Source: Nannochloropsis salina CCMP1776
Lineage: Eukaryota; Sar; Eustigmatophyceae; Eustigmatales; Monodopsidaceae
NCBI GenBank assembly: GCA_004565275.1
Contig: SDOX01000009.1
Location: 694,185 to 758,184 of the forward strand
DNA length: 64,000 bases
Direction: 5' to 3'
This document shows, one piece after another, positions 35,203 to 44,990 of this stretch. The notes beneath the pieces were generated by a model. The model saw only the letters and a list, made by a program, of their open reading frames with translations. It was not told the origin of the DNA and searched no databases. The position numbers were made by a program, and so were the translations under genes. Numbering within the stretch: position 1 is the first letter of the stretch; each line of letters starts with the position of its first letter.

Positions 35203-35932
35203 ATGTATGCATGTAAGTTTAAATCGAGGAAATTATTTTCATCACCGAAAGTTCAGCGACTGATGACGCAGAGGACTTGTAGAGTTCCTGTTGGTTTCAG
35301 GAGGGTGGTTCAAGTAAGCAACAGAGACAGTGCGAGCGTAGAGAGTGCGGGGAGGGCCGCGAAGCATTCCCGAGTGGCGGGGGATATAGGGAAGGATGCT
35401 GTCGGCAGCGGCAGCACCAGCAGCAGTGACGACAGCAGCGGAGATGAGAGCAGCAATGAAAAGATTGAGGAGGGAATGGGGCGGACGGAGGAGGAATGGA
35501 TGGCAACGCATGAGGACGAGGAGGCAGGGCTTGCCACTAAAAACAACGTGCTCCGCGGAAGACGATGCCCGCGACGACGAGGAAATCAGCGGGCAACAGG
35601 AGGAAACGGCGGAAGAGGTGGAGAGGGAGCTGGAGCAGAAGCAGGAAGATGCGGCTGATCCGGCTGCAGCTGCTGCGGTGGAGAGGGCGCAGGGGGGTGA
35701 AGGAGGAGGAGGAGGAGGAGGAGGAGGAGATTTTCTGTTATTGCAAAATGACCCATGACCCCGAGGATGGGAGGAGATGGTGGAGTGCGGTAGCTGCAAG
35801 GGCTGGTACCATTTCGATTTCATTGAGAACAAGAAGGGAAAGGTAGTGCGGAAGGCGGCTGAGGTCGCTGCGAGCAGCGAGACGACGCAGTGGATCTGCC
35901 GCCGCGGCTGCAAGAGCAAGACAAAGAAGTAG
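35203..35932 (+). pseudogene. PHD-finger gene with broken reading frame
   Basis: A PHD finger is readable but split over frames. FCYCKM (35733-35750) is in one frame and MVECGSCKGWYHFDFIE through WICRRGC to a TAG at 35930-35932 is in another; together they give the Cys4-His-Cys3 set of a methyl-lysine reader. One missing G in GATGGGAGGAG (35765-35775) would explain that step. Upstream, an acidic Ser/Glu region moves frame once near 35545 and again in the (GGA)n tract 35702-35729. Three shifts in 250 bases suggest decay, or an error-prone stretch of assembly. No GT-AG intron explains them. It lies about 100 bases after EXO84 on the same strand and could once have been longer. Confidence 0.5.
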
Positions 35933-36477
35933 GTACTTCGGATTGAAAGAGCCGGGGAAGGAACACAATGAAGTGAATGTTGAATAATGTAACAATAGTG
36001 TAACGCAGTTTGATCGTTCTTTATCCTCCATCGTCTTTCATTTCGATTTTGCTTTTCTTGCCTTTCTCGTCGCTTACGAGCCCGGCCCATAGGACTCTAC
36101 ATACACCACTTCCTCGACGAGAAAAATGTCCCTCCAGTCGTTCGCAAATGCAAAGCAGCCTTATCATCCATTCCTACACATCAAAATCCACTCTAAGGCG
36201 CATGAAAGAGCTCCTAACTTCCTTTTTTTGACATTCACATAGATCCGGTGGGGGGGTCTTTTTGGGACCTCGAAGTGGTGGGTGCCCCGCATGTGAACCA
36301 CCTTATTAGATGTAGGCGGCCCTAGGTTTCGTTCTCGATGACTTCTCCGTTGAGGGAGCAGGCACTTATATCCAGACATCAATTACTATCCTACAACGTC
36401 TTTCTCACAGGTTGGTATGCGTCCCTGTGGCTAAATTGTCTTGGACTCTACATAAGCAGCTCGGTATTAAAGCCTGG
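35933..36477. other. Intergenic upstream of ABCG gene
   Basis: It should contain the ABC transporter promoter. The frame is open back to 36412 without an ATG, and CTCACAG at 36404-36410 could be an acceptor for an unseen first exon. Confidence 0.4.
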
Positions 36478-39102
36478 ATGCCCGCCTCCACCTTCTTTTT
36501 TACTTTTTCGCTTTTCCCAATTATTTCAACACCATTTGGGCGACTCCGATTGTGCCAACTGTCTTGCCGTTTCATTCCAATTCTCCTTCTCGTGGTGCTG
36601 TATCCCCGCGCTCTGCTGGCTGCATTGCACACAGCAGATAACATGGTCAAGCAGGCCTCCCCCCCCGCCACCTCCACCTGTTGCAGTAAAGCTCTCCGAC
36701 TAGAATGGGAAGACCTGTGCTGTCGAACCAAGTCAGATAAAAGCAGTTCTGGGAGGGAAATTTTGAGCCATGTATCCGGACAAGCGAAACCGGGAAGATT
36801 GCTGGCTATTATGGGGCCATCGGGGAGCGGGAAAACGACCTTGCTTAACACCCTCTCAGGGCAGCTCCCTTACAGCTCCTCGGTGCGACTTACAGGCCAA
36901 GTCTTTATCACGGAGGAAGACACAGGCTCAAAAGACGCGGCGGGCGGGAGTTTTGTGGGCGTTGATGTTGCCATCCCTGGTAGGGAGAGGGAGAGCGGTA
37001 ACTCGGGTTTCGTATTTGTCAAACAGGAAGACTTGTTCTACTCCCAATTGACCGTGCGGGAGACCCTCCTTTTCACGGCCCGCCTCCGCCTTTCGAAGCG
37101 AATGAAAGACGGGGAGAAACGGGCCTATGTGGAGGAGATGATGGCGCGCATGGGTCTTGCCGACGTGGCGGAGACGATGGTGGGGGACGAGAAACAGCGC
37201 GGCATCTCCGGGGGGGAGCGAAAGCGCTTGTCTTTAGCCTGCGAACTCATGGGGAACCCGAGCAAGATCATCTTTGCCGACGAGCCCACCAGCGGGCTGG
37301 ATTCCTTCCAATCCCAAAGCGTTGTCTCGCGCCTGAAACGCCTGTGCCACGATCCTGCCCGGCATACGGTCGTGGTCTCCATCCACCAACCCCGCAACAG
37401 CGTGTACGCCATGTTCGACGACATCATCCTCCTCAGCGACGGCCACGTCATCTACCACGGCCCTGCGGGGAAAGCCACCGAACACTTTGCACGTCTCGGC
37501 TATGTGTGCCCGCCAGAATTCAATCCAAGTGAATGGATGCTGGACTTGGTCTCCGTCGACCATTCCTCCCCGTCACGCCGACAAGAAAGTCAACAGCGGG
37601 TCAAGGAACTGATACGAGCGTACCAGGAGCAAAAGTACACAGGAGAGACGTCCGCCGTCTCTCCCCCCCATCTGTCCAGCGAGAAACAAAAGCTTTTGAG
37701 ATCCCACCAGCTTGCCAACTCCCTGTCCGCCCGCCGGGCCATCCGTGAGCACCATCCTTCCTGGTTCGCGCAATTTTGGCTCTTGATCGCCCGGCAATGG
37801 AAGCAGACGTCTCGAGACCTGTTCACCAATGGCCTCCGGGCGCTGACCTCGGTCCTGCTCGCGGGCATGTTTGGGTCCATCTTCCATCGGCTCGGCCGGG
37901 GCGAGGACGGGATCTCGGAGCGTTCCGCCGTGCTCATGCACACCTGCATCAATACGGCGATGATCGCGATGGTTAAAACCTTGAACCTGTTCACGCGGGA
38001 GAGGGTGGTGGTCGGGCGGGAGCAGACCAAGAAACTTTACAGCACGAGCAGCTATGTGTTGTCCAAGGTGATCGGAGAGCTACCCGTCGACGCCTTCTTC
38101 CCCGTCGTCTTTGGCTGCATCCTCTATCCCATGGTCGGCCTCCAAGCCCATGGACAACGTTTCGCGCGCTTTTTGGGGATTCTTGTCCTCCAGACATTGA
38201 CTTCCTCCGCCCTCGGACTCACCATCGGGAGCCTCTGCCCCTCCACAGAAGCTGCCCTGACATTGGGACCGTCCATCATGGTCGTCTTCATCCTCCTTTC
38301 CGGTCAGGTCGGCACGAGCAACAGCAAGATCCCTCCTTTCTTAAGATGGGTTCAACACATCTCACTGATCCGGTGGGCCTTCGAAGCCCTCTGTCTCAAT
38401 GAGTTCCAAGGGCTGACTTTTACAATACCCAGCCGCTCCCCGCTCCGTATCCTTCGCCGGCTCCTGCCCCCCTTCCTCCCCCCCGCCTTTCGTCGCGCCC
38501 TTCCTTCGCCCTTGGTGCCTCTTGCGGGCGCTGAGGTCCTGAAACGCCTGGATATGGACCCGGCGCGCACCAGCATGGGCCGGGCAGTGCGGGCACAAAG
38601 CCTCATTCTCCTCGGCAATTACCTGCTCACCTACGCGGGTCTGAGGTTCCATGCGCCGCGCTTTCAACCCATCATGGCAACCTCCTCTCCGCCTGCATCT
38701 GGCCCTTTGCCACCCTCCCATTCTACCGCGACTCCCCTCCCCTCGCTCACGCCATCCTCACCGGGTCGAGACCATCCAGTCGAATCGCGTGCGTACCGCA
38801 CCCTGCGTCCACCTATGGCCCTGTCTCCCCCCCCTCCTTCTTCCTCGCCCTTGGCTTTGTCGACGACCGTGGGAGGGGCTCGGTCGGAAGAAAGGCGTAC
38901 CCCGAGCCTGTCCTCCTCCATACCCTCCCCCTCCACCCCTTCCCCTTGGTGGAAAAGACGCCGTTCCAGAGCGATTTCCGCCCCCTCCCCCCCGCTTTCA
39001 GCCTCCCTACCGTTCTCTTCAGGAGAAGGAGGACGAAAACATTCCACGCTGAAGGATAGGACGGCATCGTGGCCGAAACTTTTCCATCCACCACCGCGGT
39101 AG
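36478..39102 (+). CDS. ABCG-family half transporter
   Basis: An ATP-binding cassette half transporter of the White/ABCG family, with nucleotide-binding domain first and membrane domain second; it should act as a dimer exporting lipids or other hydrophobic compounds. Counting from the ATG at 36478, Walker A GPSGSGKT begins at residue 113, the signature ISGGERKR at 243, and Walker B IIFADEP at about 264 with the ABCG-type TSGLDS next to it. The six-helix membrane domain runs from about 430 to 740 (FWLLIARQWKQTSRD at its start, GNYLLTYAGLRF at its end). The N-terminus has a hydrophobic segment (FIPILLLVVLYP), unusual for ABCG and possibly a targeting signal. A Pro/Ser-rich tail of about 140 residues follows the last helix. 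Substrate and membrane are not decided by sequence. Confidence 0.85.
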   Translation: MPASTFFFTFSLFPIISTPFGRLRLCQLSCRFIPILLLVVLYPRALLAALHTADNMVKQASPPATSTCCSKALRLEWEDLCCRTKSDKSSSGREILSHVSGQAKPGRLLAIMGPSGSGKTTLLNTLSGQLPYSSSVRLTGQVFITEEDTGSKDAAGGSFVGVDVAIPGRERESGNSGFVFVKQEDLFYSQLTVRETLLFTARLRLSKRMKDGEKRAYVEEMMARMGLADVAETMVGDEKQRGISGGERKRLSLACELMGNPSKIIFADEPTSGLDSFQSQSVVSRLKRLCHDPARHTVVVSIHQPRNSVYAMFDDIILLSDGHVIYHGPAGKATEHFARLGYVCPPEFNPSEWMLDLVSVDHSSPSRRQESQQRVKELIRAYQEQKYTGETSAVSPPHLSSEKQKLLRSHQLANSLSARRAIREHHPSWFAQFWLLIARQWKQTSRDLFTNGLRALTSVLLAGMFGSIFHRLGRGEDGISERSAVLMHTCINTAMIAMVKTLNLFTRERVVVGREQTKKLYSTSSYVLSKVIGELPVDAFFPVVFGCILYPMVGLQAHGQRFARFLGILVLQTLTSSALGLTIGSLCPSTEAALTLGPSIMVVFILLSGQVGTSNSKIPPFLRWVQHISLIRWAFEALCLNEFQGLTFTIPSRSPLRILRRLLPPFLPPAFRRALPSPLVPLAGAEVLKRLDMDPARTSMGRAVRAQSLILLGNYLLTYAGLRFHAPRFQPIMATSSPPASGPLPPSHSTATPLPSLTPSSPGRDHPVESRAYRTLRPPMALSPPPPSSSPLALSTTVGGARSEERRTPSLSSSIPSPSTPSPWWKRRRSRAISAPSPPLSASLPFSSGEGGRKHSTLKDRTASWPKLFHPPPR

Positions 39103-40378
39103 GTCATAGCAAATAGCCGGGTACAGGAAGGAGTCAGACATTTAGGGCTCAACGCTACTCATGGACATTCGGGTCAGAAAGGCAAAGACGAAGAAGGAGG
39201 GGGGGGTTAGAGGAGAGGGGGGTGGAGTGCAAGGCATTGTCTGAAGGGATTTTGTGGAGTCCGGATTGAGAAAGAGTATGCATCCTTTTTGTAGAGCGCC
39301 GTTGTGATATCTTGGTCGCTGCTCTCTTCAAGCCCTCAATTTTGGAACGACTGCCTTAGGCCATTGCCACGCTAGAAGTTGTGAGAGCAAGCGCTGGATA
39401 GCACGAGGCGCGAGGCCCGGCGATATTGCTCTTGGCGCGGCAGGACAAATTGCTGTGAGTACACGGCTGAGTGCTGCTCGGCTAGTCATGGGCCGTTGAA
39501 AATATGCAAAAAGTGTACATTACATTCTACAGAAAGAGGGAGGAGTGAGATGAAGATGAAGAGAAAAAGAGTGGGTAACGGAGGAACAGCGAGAGAGAGA
39601 AGGAAAAGGCAAGAAAGATTGTATCTGTGAGGGGAATAGACGAATTAAATTCCCCAAATTTAATAGTAACGCTGAACAACAATAGAAAATAGACGAATGC
39701 TGCTAGGAGGGCAGGTCAAGTCTTGACTCCTGTCCATCCATTCAACAAGTGCAATTACAGGGGAGAGAAATACGACCGCGGACGATCAAGGAAAAGAGTA
39801 CAAATGAAGGGTAACCCTAGAAATTCACGCAGACTCCCAGATGTTCCTTTTCTCTGCTGCCATCGGCGCCTCGCCTTGTATATTCACACGTGCATCCCTG
39901 ATACCGAGTCGATTTCTTTCCCTGAACAATTCCTCTCCTTATGTCGAAAAGGGCTATTTCTGCCATGCTCGCGTCTCTTGTCAACAGCTTACCTTAGGCA
40001 CCCCTTGGGCCATTGCCCACGCGACGTGCCCGCGCCCAAACAATAACCACGCCACCACAAACATAATCAATATACGCCTAATCAACAATCCCCCCCCGAG
40101 TCAGCTATCCAACAGTGTGTCCCACATTCTCCTATCCCGATACTCCCCTCCCCATCTTTTTCCTTCGCAAGACACGCCTAAGGAATCTGGCGACATGGCG
40201 TCATTTTTCCTGTTCCTCGCACTTTCGCCGTCACTCCTACTTGAGGATACTTCCTTTCCCCGCCTCCCCGTCCCCCTTTATGCCTCATCTCAAGACACGA
40301 GCCTCAGGCTCACGTTCCCAACCCCCAGTCGAATGCTACCAAACCACACAACTCCTTGTCCCCTGTGGAGAACAACCG
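39103..40378. other. Intergenic, convergent
   Basis: It lies between the ABCG stop (+) and the AT-hook gene stop (-). It contains purine-rich stretches (about 39530-39620). No gene recognised. Confidence 0.5.
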
Positions 40379-42610
40379 CTACTCCTTCGTCCTCATTTTC
40401 TTCCCCTTCTTAACCCCCGCCTCCCCTCCTCGCCCCTTTCCTTTCCGTGACACCTCCCCGTACACAGCCCCCGTCAGGCGACAGTGCTCCCCACAGAGCA
40501 GTTCTCCCTTTGAATTCTTGCTCTGATGGAATTTGGGGCAGGCCAGGACAAGCCCGATCCCGTCCGGGCCCTCCCCACGGCCTCCCTCCCCCCCTCCCCG
40601 AAGCCACCACAGGTATTGACAGCGCCCGCCCCCGTGCAACTTGCACTGGTAGTCTGGCCACCGGTATTCGTTGCCGCAGCCGGGAATCCGGCACACGTGC
40701 CGTCCTCGGTCTGGAAGGTGGAGGCCCAGGGGCTCGGGCCGTCCGGGGTAGGCGTCCGTGAGGAGGGAGGGAGGGAGTGGGGAAGGGGGGGAGGAAGGGG
40801 AGAAAAAGGAGGAAGAGGAGGAAGAAGGGGCAATGGCCACCTTAGAGGGACGGCCCCGCTTCTTCTTGCCCTGTTCCTGGCTTCTTCTCCTTGGCATTAC
40901 ATGACCCTGGTTGTCCCCGCCGTCATCCGGCGTGGTGGCGCGAGAGGTGCTCTTTCGCCCCCGATCGTCGCGCCTGGCCCCTCTCCTTCCTTCCCTCCCT
41001 CCTGACACCCCTCCTTCCCTCCCTTCCCCCACGAATCCCACCACCTCTCCCCTCCGAGCGCGCCTGACCGTCGCCCATTCCTTCCCTTTCCCACCCTTTC
41101 CGACGCCCGCAGCACAGGCGAAGGTGTCCGTGTCGTTCCCGACGGATGCCTGGCCGCCCTCCTCCCCGCCACCAGGGGGATAGAGCGTGATCCGCAACCC
41201 GTCGACAAGGGCCTCCTCGGTCCAATGCTTGCAGGAGGAGGAGGAGGGGAGGAGGTAGGAGAGGAGGAATTCGTAGACCGCCCTCAGACCTTCCTCCCTC
41301 CCTCCCTCCCTCCCTGCCTCCTGCAAGACCTTCTCTTGCCCCGCCCCGGAGAGGAGGAAGTAGTCGCGCCAGAAGGACGGGGGCAGGTCCTGATTTTGGA
41401 GCAGATTTAGAAGGGAGGGAAGGAGGGAGGGAGGGCAAGGGAGTGACGTCACCCGCACATCCAGCGAGGCAGTGGGACGAAGGGAGAGAGAAGGCAGCGT
41501 CCACAGGCGTGCCCGCCCTCCCTCCCGCTCTCCCTCCCCAAGCCCATGGTCGACCCCAGCCCCGCAAGGGTCGTACGTGCACAAGGCTAGGGGAGGAAGG
41601 AGGGGGAGGAGGGCGGTCAGGTGGGTGTCGAGGGAATAGGGCGACGCGTGGAGGGCTTGGGCGAAGGAGGCGAAGGCGTGCACGGGGAGGCCCCAAGCCT
41701 CCCACAGGCCAAGGCTGGAGGATAAAGGGCCCAGGTAGAGCTTCAGGTGCCGTGGTGGGGTGGAGGAAGGAAGGGCGTCCGGCTGGTCGTATTTGAAGGT
41801 GACGAAGACGTCGGGAAGGAGGGAGGGAGGGAGGGAGGGAGGAAGGGGGGGGGAGGCGGGGGCAGGGAGATAGAGACACGAGGACGAAGGAAGGGCGCCG
41901 TAGGGAGCGGCCTCTTCTCGGACGCCGCCCGCCGCCTCGTCCTCCTCGTTCTCCTCACAGGTCTCTCCCGGTTCCCACCCTTCGCCCTCCTTTCCCTCCC
42001 TCAGCCCGACCCCCTCGCCCAGGAACGTCGGAGACGTCTGCCAGGGCGCGAGGCCACCCAGCATGTCTGGCGTTAGGAGGCCGTCGGTACCCGCCATGAT
42101 GTCCGTGGTGAGCGAGTCGAGCGAGCAGGACGAGGCAAACGCCGGACCCCAGCCCGCCCCCTCCGGCGACAGGGTATTACCCGCATGGCCAGTACTGGCA
42201 CTCGCGAAGCCCGTGGCACGGGCAACAGGGGCACCATGACTTGACAAATGCAACGTGCCCTCCACGTCGGAATTGTGCCCATGCCCCTCCGCTTTGCCCC
42301 CTTCTTCGTCCTCCTCGAGATCTTGCTGGATTTTCGCCAAGGCGGTGCGCAGGAGAGGCGCAGGTACCCCCCCCCCGAGACACTGCAATGGTGGGGTTTT
42401 CACCTCCACGCCCTCCATCCCTTGCCGGTCCAGGACGCATTGGTGCGCCATCCATGTTGTGAGAGGCGTGAAGGACTGGCCTTCGGTGCCGAGATCGCTG
42501 CCGTGGGGGCTTGCACTGCCGGGGCAATCCTCAGCACCAACGCCCTTGCAGGATAGCAGGCATCCCTCCGAAAGGAAAGGTGTGCAAGAGGCAGGACGGG
42601 GAGACGCCAT
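40379..42610 (-). CDS. AT-hook protein with single HGGG-type finger
   Basis: A 743-residue protein of unknown family with two DNA-binding features near the C-terminus. KKRGRPSK is a canonical AT-hook. About 60 residues later CRIPGC ... QCKLHGGG is one finger of the type repeated seven times in the GAF/HGGG-finger protein at 23984-28625, followed by a second Cys/His set (ACPKFHQ ... LCGEHCR). The first 450 residues hold Gly/Glu-rich and Pro/Ser-rich linkers and a possible folded segment (VFVTFKYDQPDALP, LYLGPLSSSLGLWEAWG, HLTALLPLLPP). It lacks a targeting signal; a nuclear, chromatin-bound role is likely. It starts divergently from the MsrB gene. Confidence 0.62.
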   Translation of the reverse strand: MASPRPASCTPFLSEGCLLSCKGVGAEDCPGSASPHGSDLGTEGQSFTPLTTWMAHQCVLDRQGMEGVEVKTPPLQCLGGGVPAPLLRTALAKIQQDLEEDEEGGKAEGHGHNSDVEGTLHLSSHGAPVARATGFASASTGHAGNTLSPEGAGWGPAFASSCSLDSLTTDIMAGTDGLLTPDMLGGLAPWQTSPTFLGEGVGLREGKEGEGWEPGETCEENEEDEAAGGVREEAAPYGALPSSSCLYLPAPASPPLPPSLPPSLLPDVFVTFKYDQPDALPSSTPPRHLKLYLGPLSSSLGLWEAWGLPVHAFASFAQALHASPYSLDTHLTALLPLLPPLALCTYDPCGAGVDHGLGEGEREGGRARLWTLPSLSLRPTASLDVRVTSLPCPPSLLPSLLNLLQNQDLPPSFWRDYFLLSGAGQEKVLQEAGREGGREEGLRAVYEFLLSYLLPSSSSCKHWTEEALVDGLRITLYPPGGGEEGGQASVGNDTDTFACAAGVGKGGKGKEWATVRRARRGEVVGFVGEGREGGVSGGREGRRGARRDDRGRKSTSRATTPDDGGDNQGHVMPRRRSQEQGKKKRGRPSKVAIAPSSSSSSFFSPSSPPSPLPPSLLTDAYPGRPEPLGLHLPDRGRHVCRIPGCGNEYRWPDYQCKLHGGGRCQYLWWLRGGGEGGRGEGPDGIGLVLACPKFHQSKNSKGELLCGEHCRLTGAVYGEVSRKGKGRGGEAGVKKGKKMRTKE

Positions 42611-43570
42611 TTTGAAGAAAATGGAAGAAGAGGAAGGGCAGGAGCAGGAGCCGAAAATTCAGTACGTTTTGCAAACCTAATGGAGTGGGAGGATGGAATA
42701 GAGGGAAGGGTTTGAGGAAGGAGGATGGTAAGCGTGGGCAGGAACATAGCGTGCTCAGTTACCTAATTCCAAGCAAAGATTTGACCACCACCATCCAGTT
42801 GCTCAAAAATCTGTAAATTCCCGCTTCTCAAAGATCCTGCATCAACCCTCTAGGCCAACGGAGTGGTAAGCCTCGGACACGAAACACTCGAGGATTGGAG
42901 CATACACTTAATCGGGATCGGATGTATGATGTTTATTAGGATCCGACTGAGAAACATTGCCCATCCCCACCGTGTCATGCGCCTAAAAACCTACCCATGC
43001 GACAGAGCCCATCCGACGTAACCGCGCCCCACCGCGGTCGCCGTGCCATTTGGGATTCAGGCATAAGAAGGAGGGAGTCGACTCCTTGATAGGATCAATT
43101 TCGCTGAAAAACACAAGCAAAGGTTTCGTGCCAGATTGTGTGGGAAACGAAAGAAATTTTGGTGGCCAAAGACAAGGACAAAAGCGTGTGTCATCATGCA
43201 AAATGTTGAGAGACCCAAGTTGTGAGTAGGAGAAGGCTTTTTTTAGGGGGGGAGGCGTGTGCATTGGGGGAAAAGGTGTCATTTAATAAAGCATCTCTCT
43301 CGATCCGCACGCTCTAGGCAGCAGCGAAGGCCGCCCGCGGAGCGCGTGAACGGAGTCCTGAAAAAATATGTAAAACACCATGATCTTGCCACAAAGAAAA
43401 TGGCAATGTTTATTGACAACATAGCTTGCTTTGATGTGATAACGTAGATGTGTCGAGATGGTGTGCTTGTGGCTTCGCGAAACAAATATTCGATATGAGC
43501 GATATGGAAGCTACTGTGGAGATGACTCACAGGAGGCAATCGGCCCGCTATCTCTTCAACCGACACAGGC
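42611..43570. promoter_or_regulatory. Shared upstream region of AT-hook and MsrB genes
   Basis: Nearly 1 kb between two divergent genes. It should carry both promoters. No gene and no clear motif recognised. Confidence 0.45.
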
Positions 43571-44413
43571 ATGCGCCTCCTTCAAATCCAGCCTGTCTCT
43601 CTATTTCTACTAGGTCTCGCCTTGTCTCCCATGCGACGGGCAACAGCCTTCTCTTTCCCCCGCCGCGTTTCCCGTGCTGCTTCGACCTCCTCCTCCTCCT
43701 CCTCCTCCTCCTCCTCCTCCTCCTCCTCCTCTTCCCCCACCTCCGTCCAAGCCACTCCCAAGTCCAATGAACCAACCCGTCGTGCTGTCATCGGCAAATG
43801 GCTTGGCGGCGTTGGGCTTAGCGTGGCGGCCACTGCCGCGCTGGGTACCCTTTTCTTTCCACGGCGTCCTCTAGAAACACACGCCGCGGAAGTGTCTGCC
43901 CCTGCAGCCACTCCCCGAAGCTCAATGGGCTTGGACCTGACCCCTTTGTCTACGAACGAGGCTTTAAAGGCCGCCGACAAGCTCAAGCTGAGCAAGCAAG
44001 AACGGAGAATACTCTTCGAGGCGGGCACGGAGATGCCAGGCTCGGGAATGACGGCCAATGGGGTCAAGTACAGCAGTAAAGCTGATGGCCTGTGGGTATC
44101 GGCGCTTAGCGGCGTGCCACTTTTCGACGCAAAGGCGAAATACAACAGTGGCACAGGCTGGCCCTCCTTCACCCAGGTGGTGGATCCAGCCCACGTTATC
44201 GAACGGGTGGACCCTCGGGACGTGGACGGTAAGCCCCAGTTCCTATGGCGGGTGGAGGTGATCGACCGAAAGAGCGGTACCCACCTCGGCCACGTCTTTG
44301 ACGACGGCCCGGCTCCCACGGGGAAGCGGTACTGTATGAACGCGGCGGCCATGCGGTTCGTGCCACGGGAGGAGGTGGACGGATGGATGGCCAGCTTGCC
44401 CAAGGTGAAGTGA
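43571..44413 (+). CDS. MSRB: Methionine-R-sulfoxide reductase B, single cysteine, probably thylakoid lumen
   Basis: MsrB reduces the R form of methionine sulfoxide. The domain (residues about 130-278) has GTEMPGSG, SGTGWPSF, GHVFDDGPAPTG and the catalytic RYCMNAAAMRF. That cysteine is the only one in the 280 residues, so the zinc-binding CxxC pairs and the usual resolving cysteine are absent. The N-terminus reads as three signals in a row: a signal peptide (LQIQPVSLFLLGLAL), the plastid motif ATAFSFP, then RRAVIGKWL plus a hydrophobic stretch ending near THA-AEV, which looks like a twin-arginine thylakoid signal. A serine run encoded by a (CTC)n microsatellite of about 15 units (43686-43732) links the parts. 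No intron is needed. Fold and activity are sure; lumen location is inference. Confidence 0.85.
   Translation: MRLLQIQPVSLFLLGLALSPMRRATAFSFPRRVSRAASTSSSSSSSSSSSSSSSSPTSVQATPKSNEPTRRAVIGKWLGGVGLSVAATAALGTLFFPRRPLETHAAEVSAPAATPRSSMGLDLTPLSTNEALKAADKLKLSKQERRILFEAGTEMPGSGMTANGVKYSSKADGLWVSALSGVPLFDAKAKYNSGTGWPSFTQVVDPAHVIERVDPRDVDGKPQFLWRVEVIDRKSGTHLGHVFDDGPAPTGKRYCMNAAAMRFVPREEVDGWMASLPKVK
43686..43732 (+). repeat. (CTC)n trinucleotide microsatellite in MsrB
   Basis: About 15 units, coding for serine in the MsrB presequence. Length changes would keep the frame. Confidence 0.9.
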
Positions 44414-44990
44414 AGGAGGACGGGAGGGAGGACGGGAGGGAGGGCGGGAGGGAGGGTGGGAGAGAGGGTGGGAGAGAGGGCGGTGAAAGTAGAAGATGGA
44501 AGGGAGGGAGATCGTTGGAAGGTAGACAATGCGTCGGACGGTTGAACTTTGGTCGGCAGTGGAATAGAGAGAGGAGACGTGGTGGGAAGGAGACAAAGGA
44601 GGAAGGAGAGGCAACCTGCAAATGAACGTGTGAAATCGGCTGACAGCAACCCTGTCGCGACGCGATAAACAAGCGTGCGTGTAGTTTCCTGTGAATGCAA
44701 CCTTGCGAGAACTTCATGCCCCTTCACGCATTGTGAAAGCCCTCGGGCACCAGAGGGGTCCGACCACATCAACTTGGAAGTAGAACGAAGGGATAGTATT
44801 CTCTTTTCCCTTCAAAAATGCCGTTTTAAATGCCACGAGCGCCTCCTGCTTTATCTCCCTCGGCACTCTCATCGCCGTGCCCGCTTGCCACACTGCACAC
44901 GCGGCGGCGCCTTCCCTACCCCCCACCCTCCCTTCCTTCCTCCCTCCCTCTTCCCCTTTCTTCCTCCCTCCCTCCCTCCCTCCCTCTCTT
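44414..44990. other. Intergenic with G-rich minisatellite
   Basis: Right after the MsrB stop, 44414-44483 is a degenerate array of GGGAGGGAGGxC/GxGA units. The rest holds the 3' ends of MsrB and the eIF4E gene. No gene. Confidence 0.6.

Noticed and set aside
40923-41879. 318-codon minus-strand ORF overlapping the AT-hook gene
   Set aside because: Same strand, different frame of GC-rich repeat; Pro/Arg-rich without motifs, while the 743-codon frame has the zinc finger and AT-hook.
43582-44772. 396-codon minus-strand ORF opposite MsrB
   Set aside because: Antisense of a clear MsrB gene; the poly-Glu run comes from the (CTC)n repeat.
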